In this document: positions 28,621-36,166 of the stretch, in pieces | Position numbering within the stretch: the first letter of the stretch is position 1 | How the letters are laid out: the number at the start of each line of letters is the position of its first letter | NCBI RefSeq assembly: GCF_033097365.1 | Contig: NZ_AP028461.1 | Coordinates: forward strand, 9,389,501-9,453,500 | Length of the DNA: 64,000 nucleotides | Direction: 5' to 3' | Source of the DNA: Actinoplanes sichuanensis | GTDB taxonomy: Bacteria > Actinomycetota > Actinomycetes > Mycobacteriales > Micromonosporaceae | The notes under the pieces: generated by a model | The model's database searches: none | Told to the model about the DNA's origin: nothing | Seen by the model: only the letters and a program-made list of their open reading frames with translations | Made by a program: the position numbers and the translations under genes

Positions 28621-30413
28621 ATGGAATTTCGCGTGCGTGCGCCCGAACTCAAGGGTCGCGGTTGGCTCAACACCGGCGGCAAGGCCCTCACCCTGGCCGA
28701 TCTGCGCGGAAAAATCCTAATATTGGATTTCTGGACCTTCTGCTGCATTAATTGCCTGCACGTCCTGGACGAGCTGCGGCCGATCGAGGAGAAGTACGGC
28801 GACGCGATCGTCGTGATCGGCGTGCACTCGCCGAAGTTCGAGCACGAGCGTGACCCGGCGGCGCTGGCCGCGGCCGTGGAGCGGTACGGCGTACACCACC
28901 CGGTCGTCGACGACGGCGACATGCACGTGTGGCAGCAATATGCGGCGAAGGCATGGCCGACCCTGGCCGTGGTGGACCCGGAGGGTTATCTGGTCGCGTC
29001 GATGGCCGGCGAGGGGCACGCCGAGGGCTTGTCCCGCCTGATCGACGAGCTGATCACGAAGCACGAGGCGAACGGCACGCTGCACCGCGGTGACGGGCCG
29101 TATGTTCCGCCGCCCGCACCGGAGGGCCTGCTCCGCTTCCCCGGCAAGGTGATCGAACTGCCGGGCGGCAATCTGCTGGTCTCCGATTCGGCCCGGCATT
29201 CGCTGGTGGAGCTGACGCCGGATGGAGAGGCGCTGGTCCGCCGAATCGGCAGTGGCGTCCGGGGCGAGCCGTTCAGTGAGCCGCAGGGCTTGGTGTCGCT
29301 GCCGCCCGCGGTGGCCGAGGTGGCCGGTTACGACGTGGTGGTCGCCGACACGGTCCATCACCAGTTGCGCGGGTTCAGCACGGCGACCGGCGAGGTGACG
29401 CTGGTGGCCGGTTCGGGACGGCCGTGGCGGTCCGCGGTCGACGATCACGCGCACGACGCGCTGGCCGCCGACCTGTCGTCGCCGTGGGACCTGGCCTGGT
29501 TCGACGAGAAGGTGATCATCGCGATGGCCGGGATCCACCAGCTGTGGTGGTTCGACCCGATCAAGCGCACGGTCGGTGTCTACGCGGGCACGACCGTGGA
29601 GGCGCTGCGCGACGGCCCGATCCCGGATGTGTGGATGGCCCAGCCGTCCGGTCTGTCGGTCAGCGCGGATCAGAGGCGGCTGTGGATCGCGGACAGCGAG
29701 ACGTCCGCGCTGCGCTACGTCGAGGACGGCGTGATGCACACCGCGGTCGGTCAGGGGCTGTTCGATTTCGGTCACGTGGATGGTCCGGCGGCCGAAGCCC
29801 TGTTCCAGCATCCGCTCGGCGTGGCGGCTCTGGCCGACGGTTCGGTGCTGGTGGCGGATACATACAACGGTGCGGTCCGGCGGTTCGACCAGGTGTCGAA
29901 CGAGGTGTCCACGGTGATTCCGGTCTGGCCGAGCCGAGTGACGTCCTGGTTCTCGCCGACGGCACGGTGGTCGTGGTGGAGTCGGCCGCGCACCGGCTGA
30001 CCCGACTGGCTCCGGGTGTGGTCAAGCGGGTCGACGGGGAGCGGCACAAGACCGAACGGCCGCCGTCGCACCTGGCTCCGGGCGAGGTGACCCTCGACGT
30101 GATCTTCACGCCGGCGCCCGGGCAGAAGCTGGACAGCCAGTTCGGTTCGCCGGTGCGGCTGGTGGTGTCGGCGTCGCCCGCGGAATTGCTCCTGGCGGGT
30201 GAAGGCACTACTACTGACCTATCGCGAAAAATCGTACTCAACCCGGATGTTCCTAAGGGTGTTCTGCAGGTCGTGGCGCAGGCCGCGACGTGCGATGTGG
30301 ACGCCGAGTTCGGGGCCTGCCACCTGACCCGGCAGGACTGGGGTGTGCCGATCGTGATCGACCCGGCCGGCCCGGACCGGCTCCCGTTGATCCTGCGCGG
30401 TCTGGATGCGTGA
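28621..30413 (+). pseudogene. NHLRC2-like thioredoxin/NHL beta-propeller protein, interrupted by a one-base frameshift
   Basis: Two frames together give a protein of about 597 residues. The N-terminal thioredoxin-like domain (1-150) has the motif FWTFCCINCLHVL, the CCINC form seen in NHLRC2. A six-bladed NHL propeller follows (about 165-445) and then a beta-sandwich domain. The first frame runs from ATG 28621 and goes wrong after STVIP, with a junk tail ending at 30000. The correct continuation GLAEPSDVLVLADG starts in the next frame at about 29922 and ends at 30413. One missing G in the CCGG at about 29920-29923 restores the whole reading frame. It is either a sequencing or assembly error or a recent loss. 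Thiol-redox function is inferred from the family. The start is the first in-frame ATG before EFRVRAPEL; no strong ribosome binding site was seen. Confidence 0.85.
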
Positions 30414-30445
30414 ACCCATCACCGTCGAGTGACGGATAACGGGGC

Positions 30446-31021
30446 ATGAGAAGCGACAGCGAGCCGGACGACGCCGCGTTGCTCCGCGAGGACTTCGCGG
30501 CGTTGTTCGATCGACATGCCCCACACATCCACCGCTATCTGGCTCGACGTCTCGGCGATCAGGCGGCCGACGATCTGGTCGCCGAGACGTTCCTGACCGC
30601 GTTCCGCCGCCGTGGCACGTTCCGGGCGGATCAGCGCGACGCCCGCCCGTGGCTCTACGGGATCGCCACCCTTCTGGTCGCTCAGCATCGCCGTGACGAG
30701 GTCCGGCGGCTGCGCCTGCACCGGGTCGTCCCGGCCGAGCCGGACACCCAGTGCCACGCCGATCGGGTGGCCGCCGACGTCACCGCGGCCGCCCTGCGGG
30801 ATGTCCTCACCTCGGCGCTGGCCGACCTGGCCGCCGGTGACCGTGATGTCCTGCTGCTGATCGTGCAGGAGGAACTGACCTACGAGCAGGTCGCGGCCGC
30901 GCTCGACATTCCGGTGGGCACGGTCCGTTCCCGTCTGCACCGGGGCCGAAGCGTTCTGCGTGCCGCGCTGGGCGGCCGTAATCCGATGCACAGCACCGAG
31001 GAGGGGGTTCGTCATGGATGA
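30446..31021 (+). CDS. ECF-type RNA polymerase sigma factor
   Basis: 191 residues. Region 2 (about 15-85) has FAALFDRHAPHIHRYLARRL, ADDLVAETFLTAFRRRG and ARPWLYGIATLLV. Region 4 (about 120-178) has LAAGDRDVLLLIVQEELTYEQ and the helix-turn-helix VAAALDIPVGTVRSRLHRGR. No C-terminal extra domain. It overlaps by 8 bases the next gene, a single-pass membrane protein, an arrangement usual for sigma/anti-sigma-like pairs, so release at the membrane is a plausible mode of control (inferred). The short upstream region contains a CCGTC/GACGG inverted repeat at 30422-30435 but no clear self-promoter. Confidence 0.92.
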   Translation: MRSDSEPDDAALLREDFAALFDRHAPHIHRYLARRLGDQAADDLVAETFLTAFRRRGTFRADQRDARPWLYGIATLLVAQHRRDEVRRLRLHRVVPAEPDTQCHADRVAADVTAAALRDVLTSALADLAAGDRDVLLLIVQEELTYEQVAAALDIPVGTVRSRLHRGRSVLRAALGGRNPMHSTEEGVRHG

Positions 31022-31868
31022 GATCACGCTGGTCCGGGAATTGGGCGAGGAGAAGCGGCTGCCGTCGCCGGACCGTCTCGCCGCCGCACGAACCCGGTTG
31101 ATGTCCGAGATCGACCCGCCGAAGCGGCCCCGCCGATGGGCCGCCCTCCTGGCCGCCGCAGCCGCCACGGCCATCGCGGCGGTGACCGTCCCGCAGATCG
31201 TGACGCCGAATGCACAGCCACCCGCCCCGGCCCCGAGCGTGGCGCCGGGACCGAAACTGACGCCTGTCGCCGCCTTCCTGGACCAGGCCGCCACCGCCGC
31301 CGAGAACGAGCCTGACGTCGTCCCGCGCGGCGACCAGTTCCTCTACCTGCGGTTCATCGAGTGGGGCGGCGATGCGAACGAGGCCTGGCTGTCGATCGAC
31401 GGCCGGCACGACGGGTGGGGCGTCGACCAGGACGGAAAGTACGCGACGATTCCGGGCTGCGCGGTCGGCGGCGACTGCCGGGCGGTGGTGCGCTACCGAG
31501 CCGACATGCCGACCGACCCGAAGGCGATGGTCGCGTGGCTGCGTGCGACGGCCCGGAAGGACTTCGGCTCGGACAGCCTCGACGCCGTCACCAAGTATCT
31601 CGGTACCGTCTCCACCCGGTTCTGGATGCGTCCGGCCCAGCGGGCGGCGCTCTACCGGGCGATCGGCCTGATCGACGGTGTCCGGCTGGTCGAGGGCGTG
31701 ACCGACTCACGTGGTCGCGACGGTGTCGGCGTGGCCTGGGTTCCGACCGGTCAGACCAGTGAGGTCGTGGTCTGGGTCTTCGACCCGAAGACCTTCCGGA
31801 TGCTGGGTACGCCGGAGTCGAGCATCGACGAGATCGCGCTGGTGGACCGCGCCCGTCAGAAGGCCTGA
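31014..31868 (+). CDS. CU044_5270-family single-pass membrane protein, partner of the sigma factor
   Basis: 284 residues. A short cytoplasmic part (about 1-40, MDEITLVRELGEEKRLPSPD) precedes one membrane segment (about 41-62, Ala-rich) and a large extracytoplasmic domain (about 65-284) with two cysteines (CAVGGDC). The family name is from actinobacteria, where members sit directly after ECF sigma factors, as here. It may act as anti-sigma factor with a cytoplasmic segment shorter than classical zinc anti-sigmas; no HxxxCxxC motif is present. The start is ATG 31014, preceded by GAGGGGG, and overlaps the sigma gene. The 3' end overlaps convergent pxpA by 13 bases. Confidence 0.85.
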   Translation: MDEITLVRELGEEKRLPSPDRLAAARTRLMSEIDPPKRPRRWAALLAAAAATAIAAVTVPQIVTPNAQPPAPAPSVAPGPKLTPVAAFLDQAATAAENEPDVVPRGDQFLYLRFIEWGGDANEAWLSIDGRHDGWGVDQDGKYATIPGCAVGGDCRAVVRYRADMPTDPKAMVAWLRATARKDFGSDSLDAVTKYLGTVSTRFWMRPAQRAALYRAIGLIDGVRLVEGVTDSRGRDGVGVAWVPTGQTSEVVVWVFDPKTFRMLGTPESSIDEIALVDRARQKA

Positions 31869-32608
31869 ACCGTCAGGCGGTCCGCGAGCCCGGCGCGGAC
31901 CGCCCGAGCCAGGCGCACCGCTCCCGGGGTGTCGCCGTGCAGGCAGATCGACCGCACCCGGCACTCCACGATGGAGCCGTCGACCGCCGCGACCGAGCCG
32001 TCCACGGCCATCCGCACGACCCGGGCGACCACCTCGTCCGGGTCGTGCACCAGCGCATCCGGCCGGGACCTGGGCACGAGCCGCCCGTCCGGCAGGTAGC
32101 CGCGGTCGGCGAAGCCCTCGCCGACCACGGTCAGCCCGGCCTCGGCGGCCCGGATCGCGAGTACCGACCCGGGCTGGCAGAGGACCGGCAGCGCCGGGTC
32201 GTAGGCGACGACCGCGGCCACCACCGCGGACGCCTGCAACTCGTCGACAGCGGCGGTGTTGTAGAGGGCGCCGTGCGGCTTCACGTAGCGCACCCGGTCA
32301 CCGGCGATCCGGCTGAACGCCTCCAGCGCCCCGATCTGGTAGACGATGTCGTCGCGCAGCTCGTCGTGGGCGTACTCGATCCGCCTCCGTCCGAATCCGG
32401 CCAGGTCGCGGTAGCCGACCTGGGCGCCGATCACGACGCCCTTCTCGACCGCCCGTCGGCATACCGAGGCCATCGTGGACGGATCGCCGGCATGGAAGCC
32501 GCAGGCCACGTTGGCCGAGGTCACCACGTCGAGCAGGGCGTCGTCGTCGCCGAGCCGCCAGGCGCCGAAGCCCTCGCCCAGGTCCGCGTTCAGATCAATC
32601 GAGCTCAC
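31856..32608 (-). CDS. pxpA: 5-oxoprolinase subunit A (LamB/YcsF family)
   Basis: 250-residue member of the YcsF family. Motifs: DLNADLGEGFGAW at the N-terminus, SANVACGFHAGDP near 32-44, GAQVGYRDLAGFGRR, VRYVKPHGALYN near 107-118 and SICLHGDTPGA near the C-terminus. With PxpB and PxpC it opens 5-oxoproline (pyroglutamate) to glutamate using ATP, in the cytoplasm. It is last in the minus-strand set pxpB-pxpC-pxpA, all overlapping, so a single transcript and coupled translation are expected. GTG start with GAGG about 8 bases upstream. The end overlaps the convergent CU044-type gene. Confidence 0.95.
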   Translation of the reverse strand: MSSIDLNADLGEGFGAWRLGDDDALLDVVTSANVACGFHAGDPSTMASVCRRAVEKGVVIGAQVGYRDLAGFGRRRIEYAHDELRDDIVYQIGALEAFSRIAGDRVRYVKPHGALYNTAAVDELQASAVVAAVVAYDPALPVLCQPGSVLAIRAAEAGLTVVGEGFADRGYLPDGRLVPRSRPDALVHDPDEVVARVVRMAVDGSVAAVDGSIVECRVRSICLHGDTPGAVRLARAVRAGLADRLTVQAF

Positions 32609-33434
32609 GGAACCTCACGCTAGTGCCCGGACGCGCCTGCGCGAGGGGTGTGACGTCGTCGACAACTCCGATCACCGGATATCCGCCGGTCGTCGGGTGG
32701 TCGGCGAGGAAGATGATCGGCTGCCCGTCGGCGGGCACCTGGACGGCACCGAGGACGACCCCCTCGGAAGGCAATTCGCCGACGTCTCTGCGGGTCAGGG
32801 CATTGCCGGCGAGCCGCGCGCCGACTCGGTTGCTCAACGGGCTGATCTGGTACGCCGAACCGAACAGCCCGTGTGACTCGAACCAGTCGTCGCGCGGCCC
32901 GAGCCGGATCCCGAGCACCAGTTCACCGCCGATCCGGGCCGGTTCCCCGACCAGCGAGGGCGCTCCGCTGGGCACACCGACGGGCAGGTCGGCGCCCTCG
33001 ATCAGCCGGGCCGGCCCGAGCCCGGAGAGGGTGTCGGTGGAACGGCTGCCGAGCACCGGTTCGACGTTGATGCCACCGGCCACCGCGATGTAGGACCGCA
33101 CGCCACGACTGGCCCGCTTGATGTCGAGCACGCCACCCGCCGGCACCTCGAACAGTTGCTGGCCGTGTGGTCGTTCGACCGGACGCCCGTTCACGTCGAC
33201 CTGGGCGACCGCGCCGGTGACCGCCACCAGCGCCGCCTCGGCGAACCGCAGGGCACAGCCGAGCAGGGTGGTCTCCAGGCCGGCGGCGTCGTCGGGGTTG
33301 CCGACGAACCGGTTGGCGAGCCGCAGGGCCGGTTCGTCGAGCGCGCCCGAGCGGGGTACGCCCAGATGCGCGTGACCCGGCCGGCCCAGGTCCTGCACGG
33401 TGGTCAGCGGTCCGGCCCGCAACACGGTGATCAT
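32595..33434 (-). CDS. pxpC: 5-oxoprolinase subunit C (biotin-dependent carboxyltransferase-like, KipA family)
   Basis: 279-residue KipA/AHS2-type protein. It begins MITVLRAGPLTTVQDLGRPGHAHLG and has GVPRSGALDEPALRLAN, GLETTLLGCALRF, AVAGGINVEPVLGSRSTDTLSGLG and, near the C-terminus, VPADGQPIIFLADHPTTGGYP, which are the landmarks of the family. It completes the PxpABC oxoprolinase with the flanking genes. The ATG overlaps the pxpB stop (ATGA), and its own end overlaps the pxpA start by 14 bases. A longer open frame reads upstream inside pxpB but has no support. Confidence 0.94.
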   Translation of the reverse strand: MITVLRAGPLTTVQDLGRPGHAHLGVPRSGALDEPALRLANRFVGNPDDAAGLETTLLGCALRFAEAALVAVTGAVAQVDVNGRPVERPHGQQLFEVPAGGVLDIKRASRGVRSYIAVAGGINVEPVLGSRSTDTLSGLGPARLIEGADLPVGVPSGAPSLVGEPARIGGELVLGIRLGPRDDWFESHGLFGSAYQISPLSNRVGARLAGNALTRRDVGELPSEGVVLGAVQVPADGQPIIFLADHPTTGGYPVIGVVDDVTPLAQARPGTSVRFRELD

Positions 33435-34036
33435 GCCGCCACCAGCCGCACGCGAGTCCCGGGGGTGAGGAGGGCAGGCTGCTTCCGCCGTACATCGAAG
33501 AGGTTTTGATCGGTGTGACCGACGAGCCGCCACCCGCCCGGCGACGCTGTGGGATAGATGCCCGCGTAGCCGCCGGCCAGCGCGACGGCGCCGGCCGGGA
33601 CGCGAGGCCGCGGAGCGGCGAGCCGGGAGACCGCCCAGGCGTCCGGAAGTCCCCGCAGATAGGCGAATCCAGGGGCGAATCCGGAGAAGGCGACGTGGAG
33701 TGTCGTGTCGGTCAGGCGCTGGATCGCCTCGTCCGTGGTGACGCCCCAGAGTTCGGCGACGGATGCGAGATCCTCGCCGTCGAAGACCGTCCGGATCTCC
33801 ACGAGGGGCCCTTCGGACTGAATTCCGCCGAGTGCCGGCTCCCATCGCGGTAGCAGTCCCGCAGTGCCGGGAGCCACTCCGTCGAGCAGGATCGTGCGCG
33901 CGCCGGGCACGATCTCGACCGCTTGCAGCTCACCTTTTTCGCGGCGTTGCCACAGCTCAGCGCGCCAGTCCTCGACCCGGTCGGCATCATCGCACTCGAT
34001 CAGTAGCCCGGCCGCCCCCACCCGTCGTATCTTCAT
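33431..34036 (-). CDS. pxpB: 5-oxoprolinase subunit B (KipI/allophanate-hydrolase subunit 1 family)
   Basis: 201-residue AHS1/KipI-type protein. Landmarks are VEIRTVFDGEDLASVAELWGVT, HVAFSGFAPGFAYLRGLP (the SGFxPGFxYL signature), APRPRVPAGAVALAGGYAGIYP and GGWRLVGHT. First gene of pxpB-pxpC-pxpA. The start is taken as ATG 34036 (MKIRRVG); an in-frame TTG at 34060 is less likely. A copy of the RYTACC-N4-AGTAAY motif lies 39-54 bases upstream, shared with the divergent hemolysin III gene. Confidence 0.93.
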   Translation of the reverse strand: MKIRRVGAAGLLIECDDADRVEDWRAELWQRREKGELQAVEIVPGARTILLDGVAPGTAGLLPRWEPALGGIQSEGPLVEIRTVFDGEDLASVAELWGVTTDEAIQRLTDTTLHVAFSGFAPGFAYLRGLPDAWAVSRLAAPRPRVPAGAVALAGGYAGIYPTASPGGWRLVGHTDQNLFDVRRKQPALLTPGTRVRLVAA

Positions 34037-34074
34037 GTGGAAATCATCCGGCAGCGTCAACCGTATCCGGCATC

Positions 34075-34090
34075 ACTACCCCTCAGTAAC
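34075..34090. promoter_or_regulatory. Operator-like motif between pxpB and hemolysin III
   Basis: ACTACC-CCTC-AGTAAC, one of four copies in the window of RYTACC-N4-AGTAAY. It lies 25 bases ahead of the hemolysin III start and 39 ahead of pxpB, so either or both could be controlled. Confidence 0.5.
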
Positions 34091-34114
34091 CTACGGTGCC
34101 GTAACCTGGAACGC

Positions 34115-34792
34115 GTGACGACCTCAGCCCCGTTCCGGATGAAGCCGACCGACCTCGGCAAGCCGCGACTACGCGGCCGGTTGCATCAGTACGCGTTCTT
34201 CGTCGCGCTCGTCTGCGGCATCGTGCTCAGCTCGATAGCGCTGAGCCGCCCCGGCATCTCACCGTTCGTCAGCTGCCTGATCTACAGCATCACGGTGTGC
34301 GGCCTGTTCGGCATCAGCGCGCTCTACCACCGCCGGGTGTGGAGTGAGCGCGGCTATCAGATCATGCGGCGCGCCGACCATTCGATGATCTTCATCTTCA
34401 TCGCCGGCAGCTACACGCCGTTCTGTGTGCTGCTGCTCGAGGGCACCCAGCAGGTCGTCCTGCTCAGCCTGGTCTGGGGCGGGGCGCTCGGCGGCGTCGC
34501 GCTGAAGATGGTGTGGCCGCACCTGCCCCGCTGGGCGGGCGCACCCCTCTACGTAGCGCTCGGCTGGGTCGCGGTCGCGATCATCCCCGAGGTGCTGCAC
34601 GTCGGCGGTGTCACCTGCCTGGTGCTGCTGCTCGTGGGTGGCGCCATCTACACGATCGGCGCGGTCTTCTACGCGCTGCGGCGGCCCAACCCGTGGCCGA
34701 CCGTTTTCGGTCACCACGAGTTCTTCCACGCCTGCACACTGGTCGCGGCGATCTGCCACCACATCGCCGTCTACTTCGCTCTGTACGCCTAG
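34115..34792 (+). CDS. Hemolysin III/TrhA family membrane protein (PAQR fold)
   Basis: 225-residue protein with seven membrane segments, starting after RGRLHQYAFFVALVCG. The zinc-ligand-type residues of the PAQR superfamily are present: FGISALYHRRVWSERG and RRADHSMIFIFIAGSYTPF in the N-terminal half, and GHHEFFHACTLVAAICHH in the last part (His residues 205 to about 220). Proteins of this family influence membrane lipid homeostasis in bacteria; hemolysis is not established for most. GTG start at 34115 chosen because the preceding in-frame sequence is promoter-like; no strong ribosome binding site is visible. A 13-bp perfect terminator follows the stop. Confidence 0.88.
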   Translation: MTTSAPFRMKPTDLGKPRLRGRLHQYAFFVALVCGIVLSSIALSRPGISPFVSCLIYSITVCGLFGISALYHRRVWSERGYQIMRRADHSMIFIFIAGSYTPFCVLLLEGTQQVVLLSLVWGGALGGVALKMVWPHLPRWAGAPLYVALGWVAVAIIPEVLHVGGVTCLVLLLVGGAIYTIGAVFYALRRPNPWPTVFGHHEFFHACTLVAAICHHIAVYFALYA

Positions 34793-34800
34793 CTTGCGCA

Positions 34801-34836
34801 GAGAAATGCCCCGGGCTCGTGCACGGGGCATTTCTC
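34801..34836. terminator. Bidirectional terminator after hemolysin III
   Basis: Perfect 13-bp stem (GAGAAATGCCCCG at 34801-34813 and its complement at 34824-34836) with a 10-base loop. Between convergent hemolysin III and the DUF6458 gene, whose stop begins 2 bases later. Confidence 0.88.
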
Positions 34837-34837
34837 G

Positions 34838-35116
34838 TCAGGAGTACGCCGGGGGAGGCGGCGGCGGGACGTCGTCGCGGCGGACCTCGCGATACTCGGA
34901 GGTGTAGCCCGCCCCGGCGACCGGCGCCTGCGTGCGGGTCACCACGGTACGGCGACGGCTGCTCCAGAACGACAGCGTGATGACCAGGCCGACCAGGCCG
35001 GCCAGCATCAGGATCCAGCCGATCACGCCGATGTCCAGTCCACTGATGTCCGCCTCCACGGCGAACGCCAGGATCGCCCCCAGAGCGAGCAGGAAAATGC
35101 TTGCACCGATGCCCAT
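34838..35116 (-). CDS. DUF6458 family small membrane protein
   Basis: 92 residues beginning MGIGASIFLLALGAILAFAV, the signature of the DUF6458 family common in actinobacteria. Two membrane segments (about 4-22 and 30-50) are joined by a short acidic loop (EADISGLDIG), then a basic and Pro-rich cytoplasmic tail (SSRRRTVV, DDVPPPPPPAYS). Function is unknown. The start is fixed by GAGGAGG 5 bases upstream. It diverges from sixA with a 111-base gap. Confidence 0.88.
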   Translation of the reverse strand: MGIGASIFLLALGAILAFAVEADISGLDIGVIGWILMLAGLVGLVITLSFWSSRRRTVVTRTQAPVAGAGYTSEYREVRRDDVPPPPPPAYS

Positions 35117-35227
35117 CGGACCCTCCTCGGGTGTCCGCCCGGCCGTGCGAGCCCGCTCGACCGTGATGAATGCGTTGATCGAGCGTTTACCCGCACGCAC
35201 CGAATCCCAATCAGGCAAGCTGTACCG

Positions 35228-35746
35228 ATGACCACGCGGACGCTCATCCTTCTGCGCCACGCCAAGGCGGAGATCCCCGGCGACTTCGACGATTTCGACC
35301 GTGCCCTGTCCGATCGGGGCGGCCTCGACGCCGACGCGGCAGGCGCGTGGCTCGTCGACGAGCGGCTGCATCCCGACCTGGTGATCTGCTCACCGGCCAA
35401 GCGCACCCGGCAGACCTGGCAGAACGCCGCGATCGCGCTGGCGCAGGGCCGCAACGGGCAGCCGTCGCCCGAGGTGCACTACCCGGATTCGCTCTATCTG
35501 GGCCGCAGCGGCGAGGTCTTCGACCTGCTGCACGAGGTCGCGGAGACGGTCCGGACGGTGCTGATCATCGGCCACAACCCGACAATGTCCGAAGTGTCCG
35601 CTCTACTGCTACCTGATGATCAGTACACCGGCACAGTCGTCGAGATGAAGACGTCCGGCCTGGCCGTGCACACCGGCGAGAAGCCGTGGCCGTCGGTGGA
35701 ACCGGGTTCGATGCGCCTGACCCGGTCTCACACCGCTCGGGGCTGA
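35228..35746 (+). CDS. SixA-like phosphohistidine phosphatase (histidine phosphatase superfamily)
   Basis: 172 residues. The catalytic RHx motif is in LLRHAKAE at about 8-14, a second conserved Arg lies in SPAKRTRQT near 56-61, and the second catalytic His is in IIGHNPTMSE near 114-122. These are the features of SixA-type enzymes, which remove phosphate from phosphohistidine proteins; the true substrate is unknown here. ATG start. It diverges from the DUF6458 gene and ends next to a decayed Ig-like fragment on the other strand. Confidence 0.9.
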   Translation: MTTRTLILLRHAKAEIPGDFDDFDRALSDRGGLDADAAGAWLVDERLHPDLVICSPAKRTRQTWQNAAIALAQGRNGQPSPEVHYPDSLYLGRSGEVFDLLHEVAETVRTVLIIGHNPTMSEVSALLLPDDQYTGTVVEMKTSGLAVHTGEKPWPSVEPGSMRLTRSHTARG

Positions 35747-35749
35747 GCC

Positions 35750-36074
35750 CTACCTCCGGTACCAGGTCCGGGTGCTCGTGTACTTCACGTTGCCGAGCTT
35801 GTCGTACGCCCGGACCTGGACCTTCATGGTCTTTGTTCTTCGGCCATTTGCTGATCGTTACGGCGGGACCGCTGTTGTCCGCGACGATGATCCGCGGGCC
35901 CAGCATGCGGGCCTGACCGAACCGGTCGGTCACCCGCCAGTCGAGTCGCACGTTTCCGTTGTAGGAGCCGGTCTTGACGGGCAGTACGAACGGTGCCGTG
36001 TAGTCGGTTCCGAGAAGCAATCCGCACCCGATGAGCCCCCGCGCTCGGCGATCCACGATGGAATCGACGATCAT
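35750..36074 (-). pseudogene. Fragment of an Ig-like-domain surface protein, with frameshift
   Basis: The first frame (from ATG 36074) gives TDYTAPFVLPVKTGSYNG, DWRVTDRFGQARML and NSGPAVTISKWPKNK, typical of a bacterial Ig-like repeat, but then loses sense. The next frame continues MKVQVRAYDKLGNVKYTSTR, ending TWYRR and a stop at 35750. Removing one A from the AAA at 35832-35834 joins them into about 107 residues. There is no signal peptide and a terminator lies just upstream, so this looks like the C-terminal remnant of a longer secreted protein rather than a whole gene. Confidence 0.6.
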
Positions 36075-36100
36075 CGTAGCCGGTGGCCTCGAGAAGACTC

Positions 36101-36142
36101 AGGCCCGGCGGACGTCGTTGTCCGCCGGGCCTTCGCCTTTTT
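36101..36142. terminator. Terminator after the acyl-CoA dehydrogenase
   Basis: Perfect 13-bp stem (AGGCCCGGCGGAC and its complement) with a 6-base loop, followed on the plus strand by CGCCTTTTTC. It stands 25 bases after the acyl-CoA dehydrogenase stop and isolates it from the Ig-like fragment. The U tract is in plus orientation; the hairpin itself works in both. Confidence 0.8.
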
Positions 36143-36166
36143 CAGGAGAGTGGGAAAAGCTTCAGA

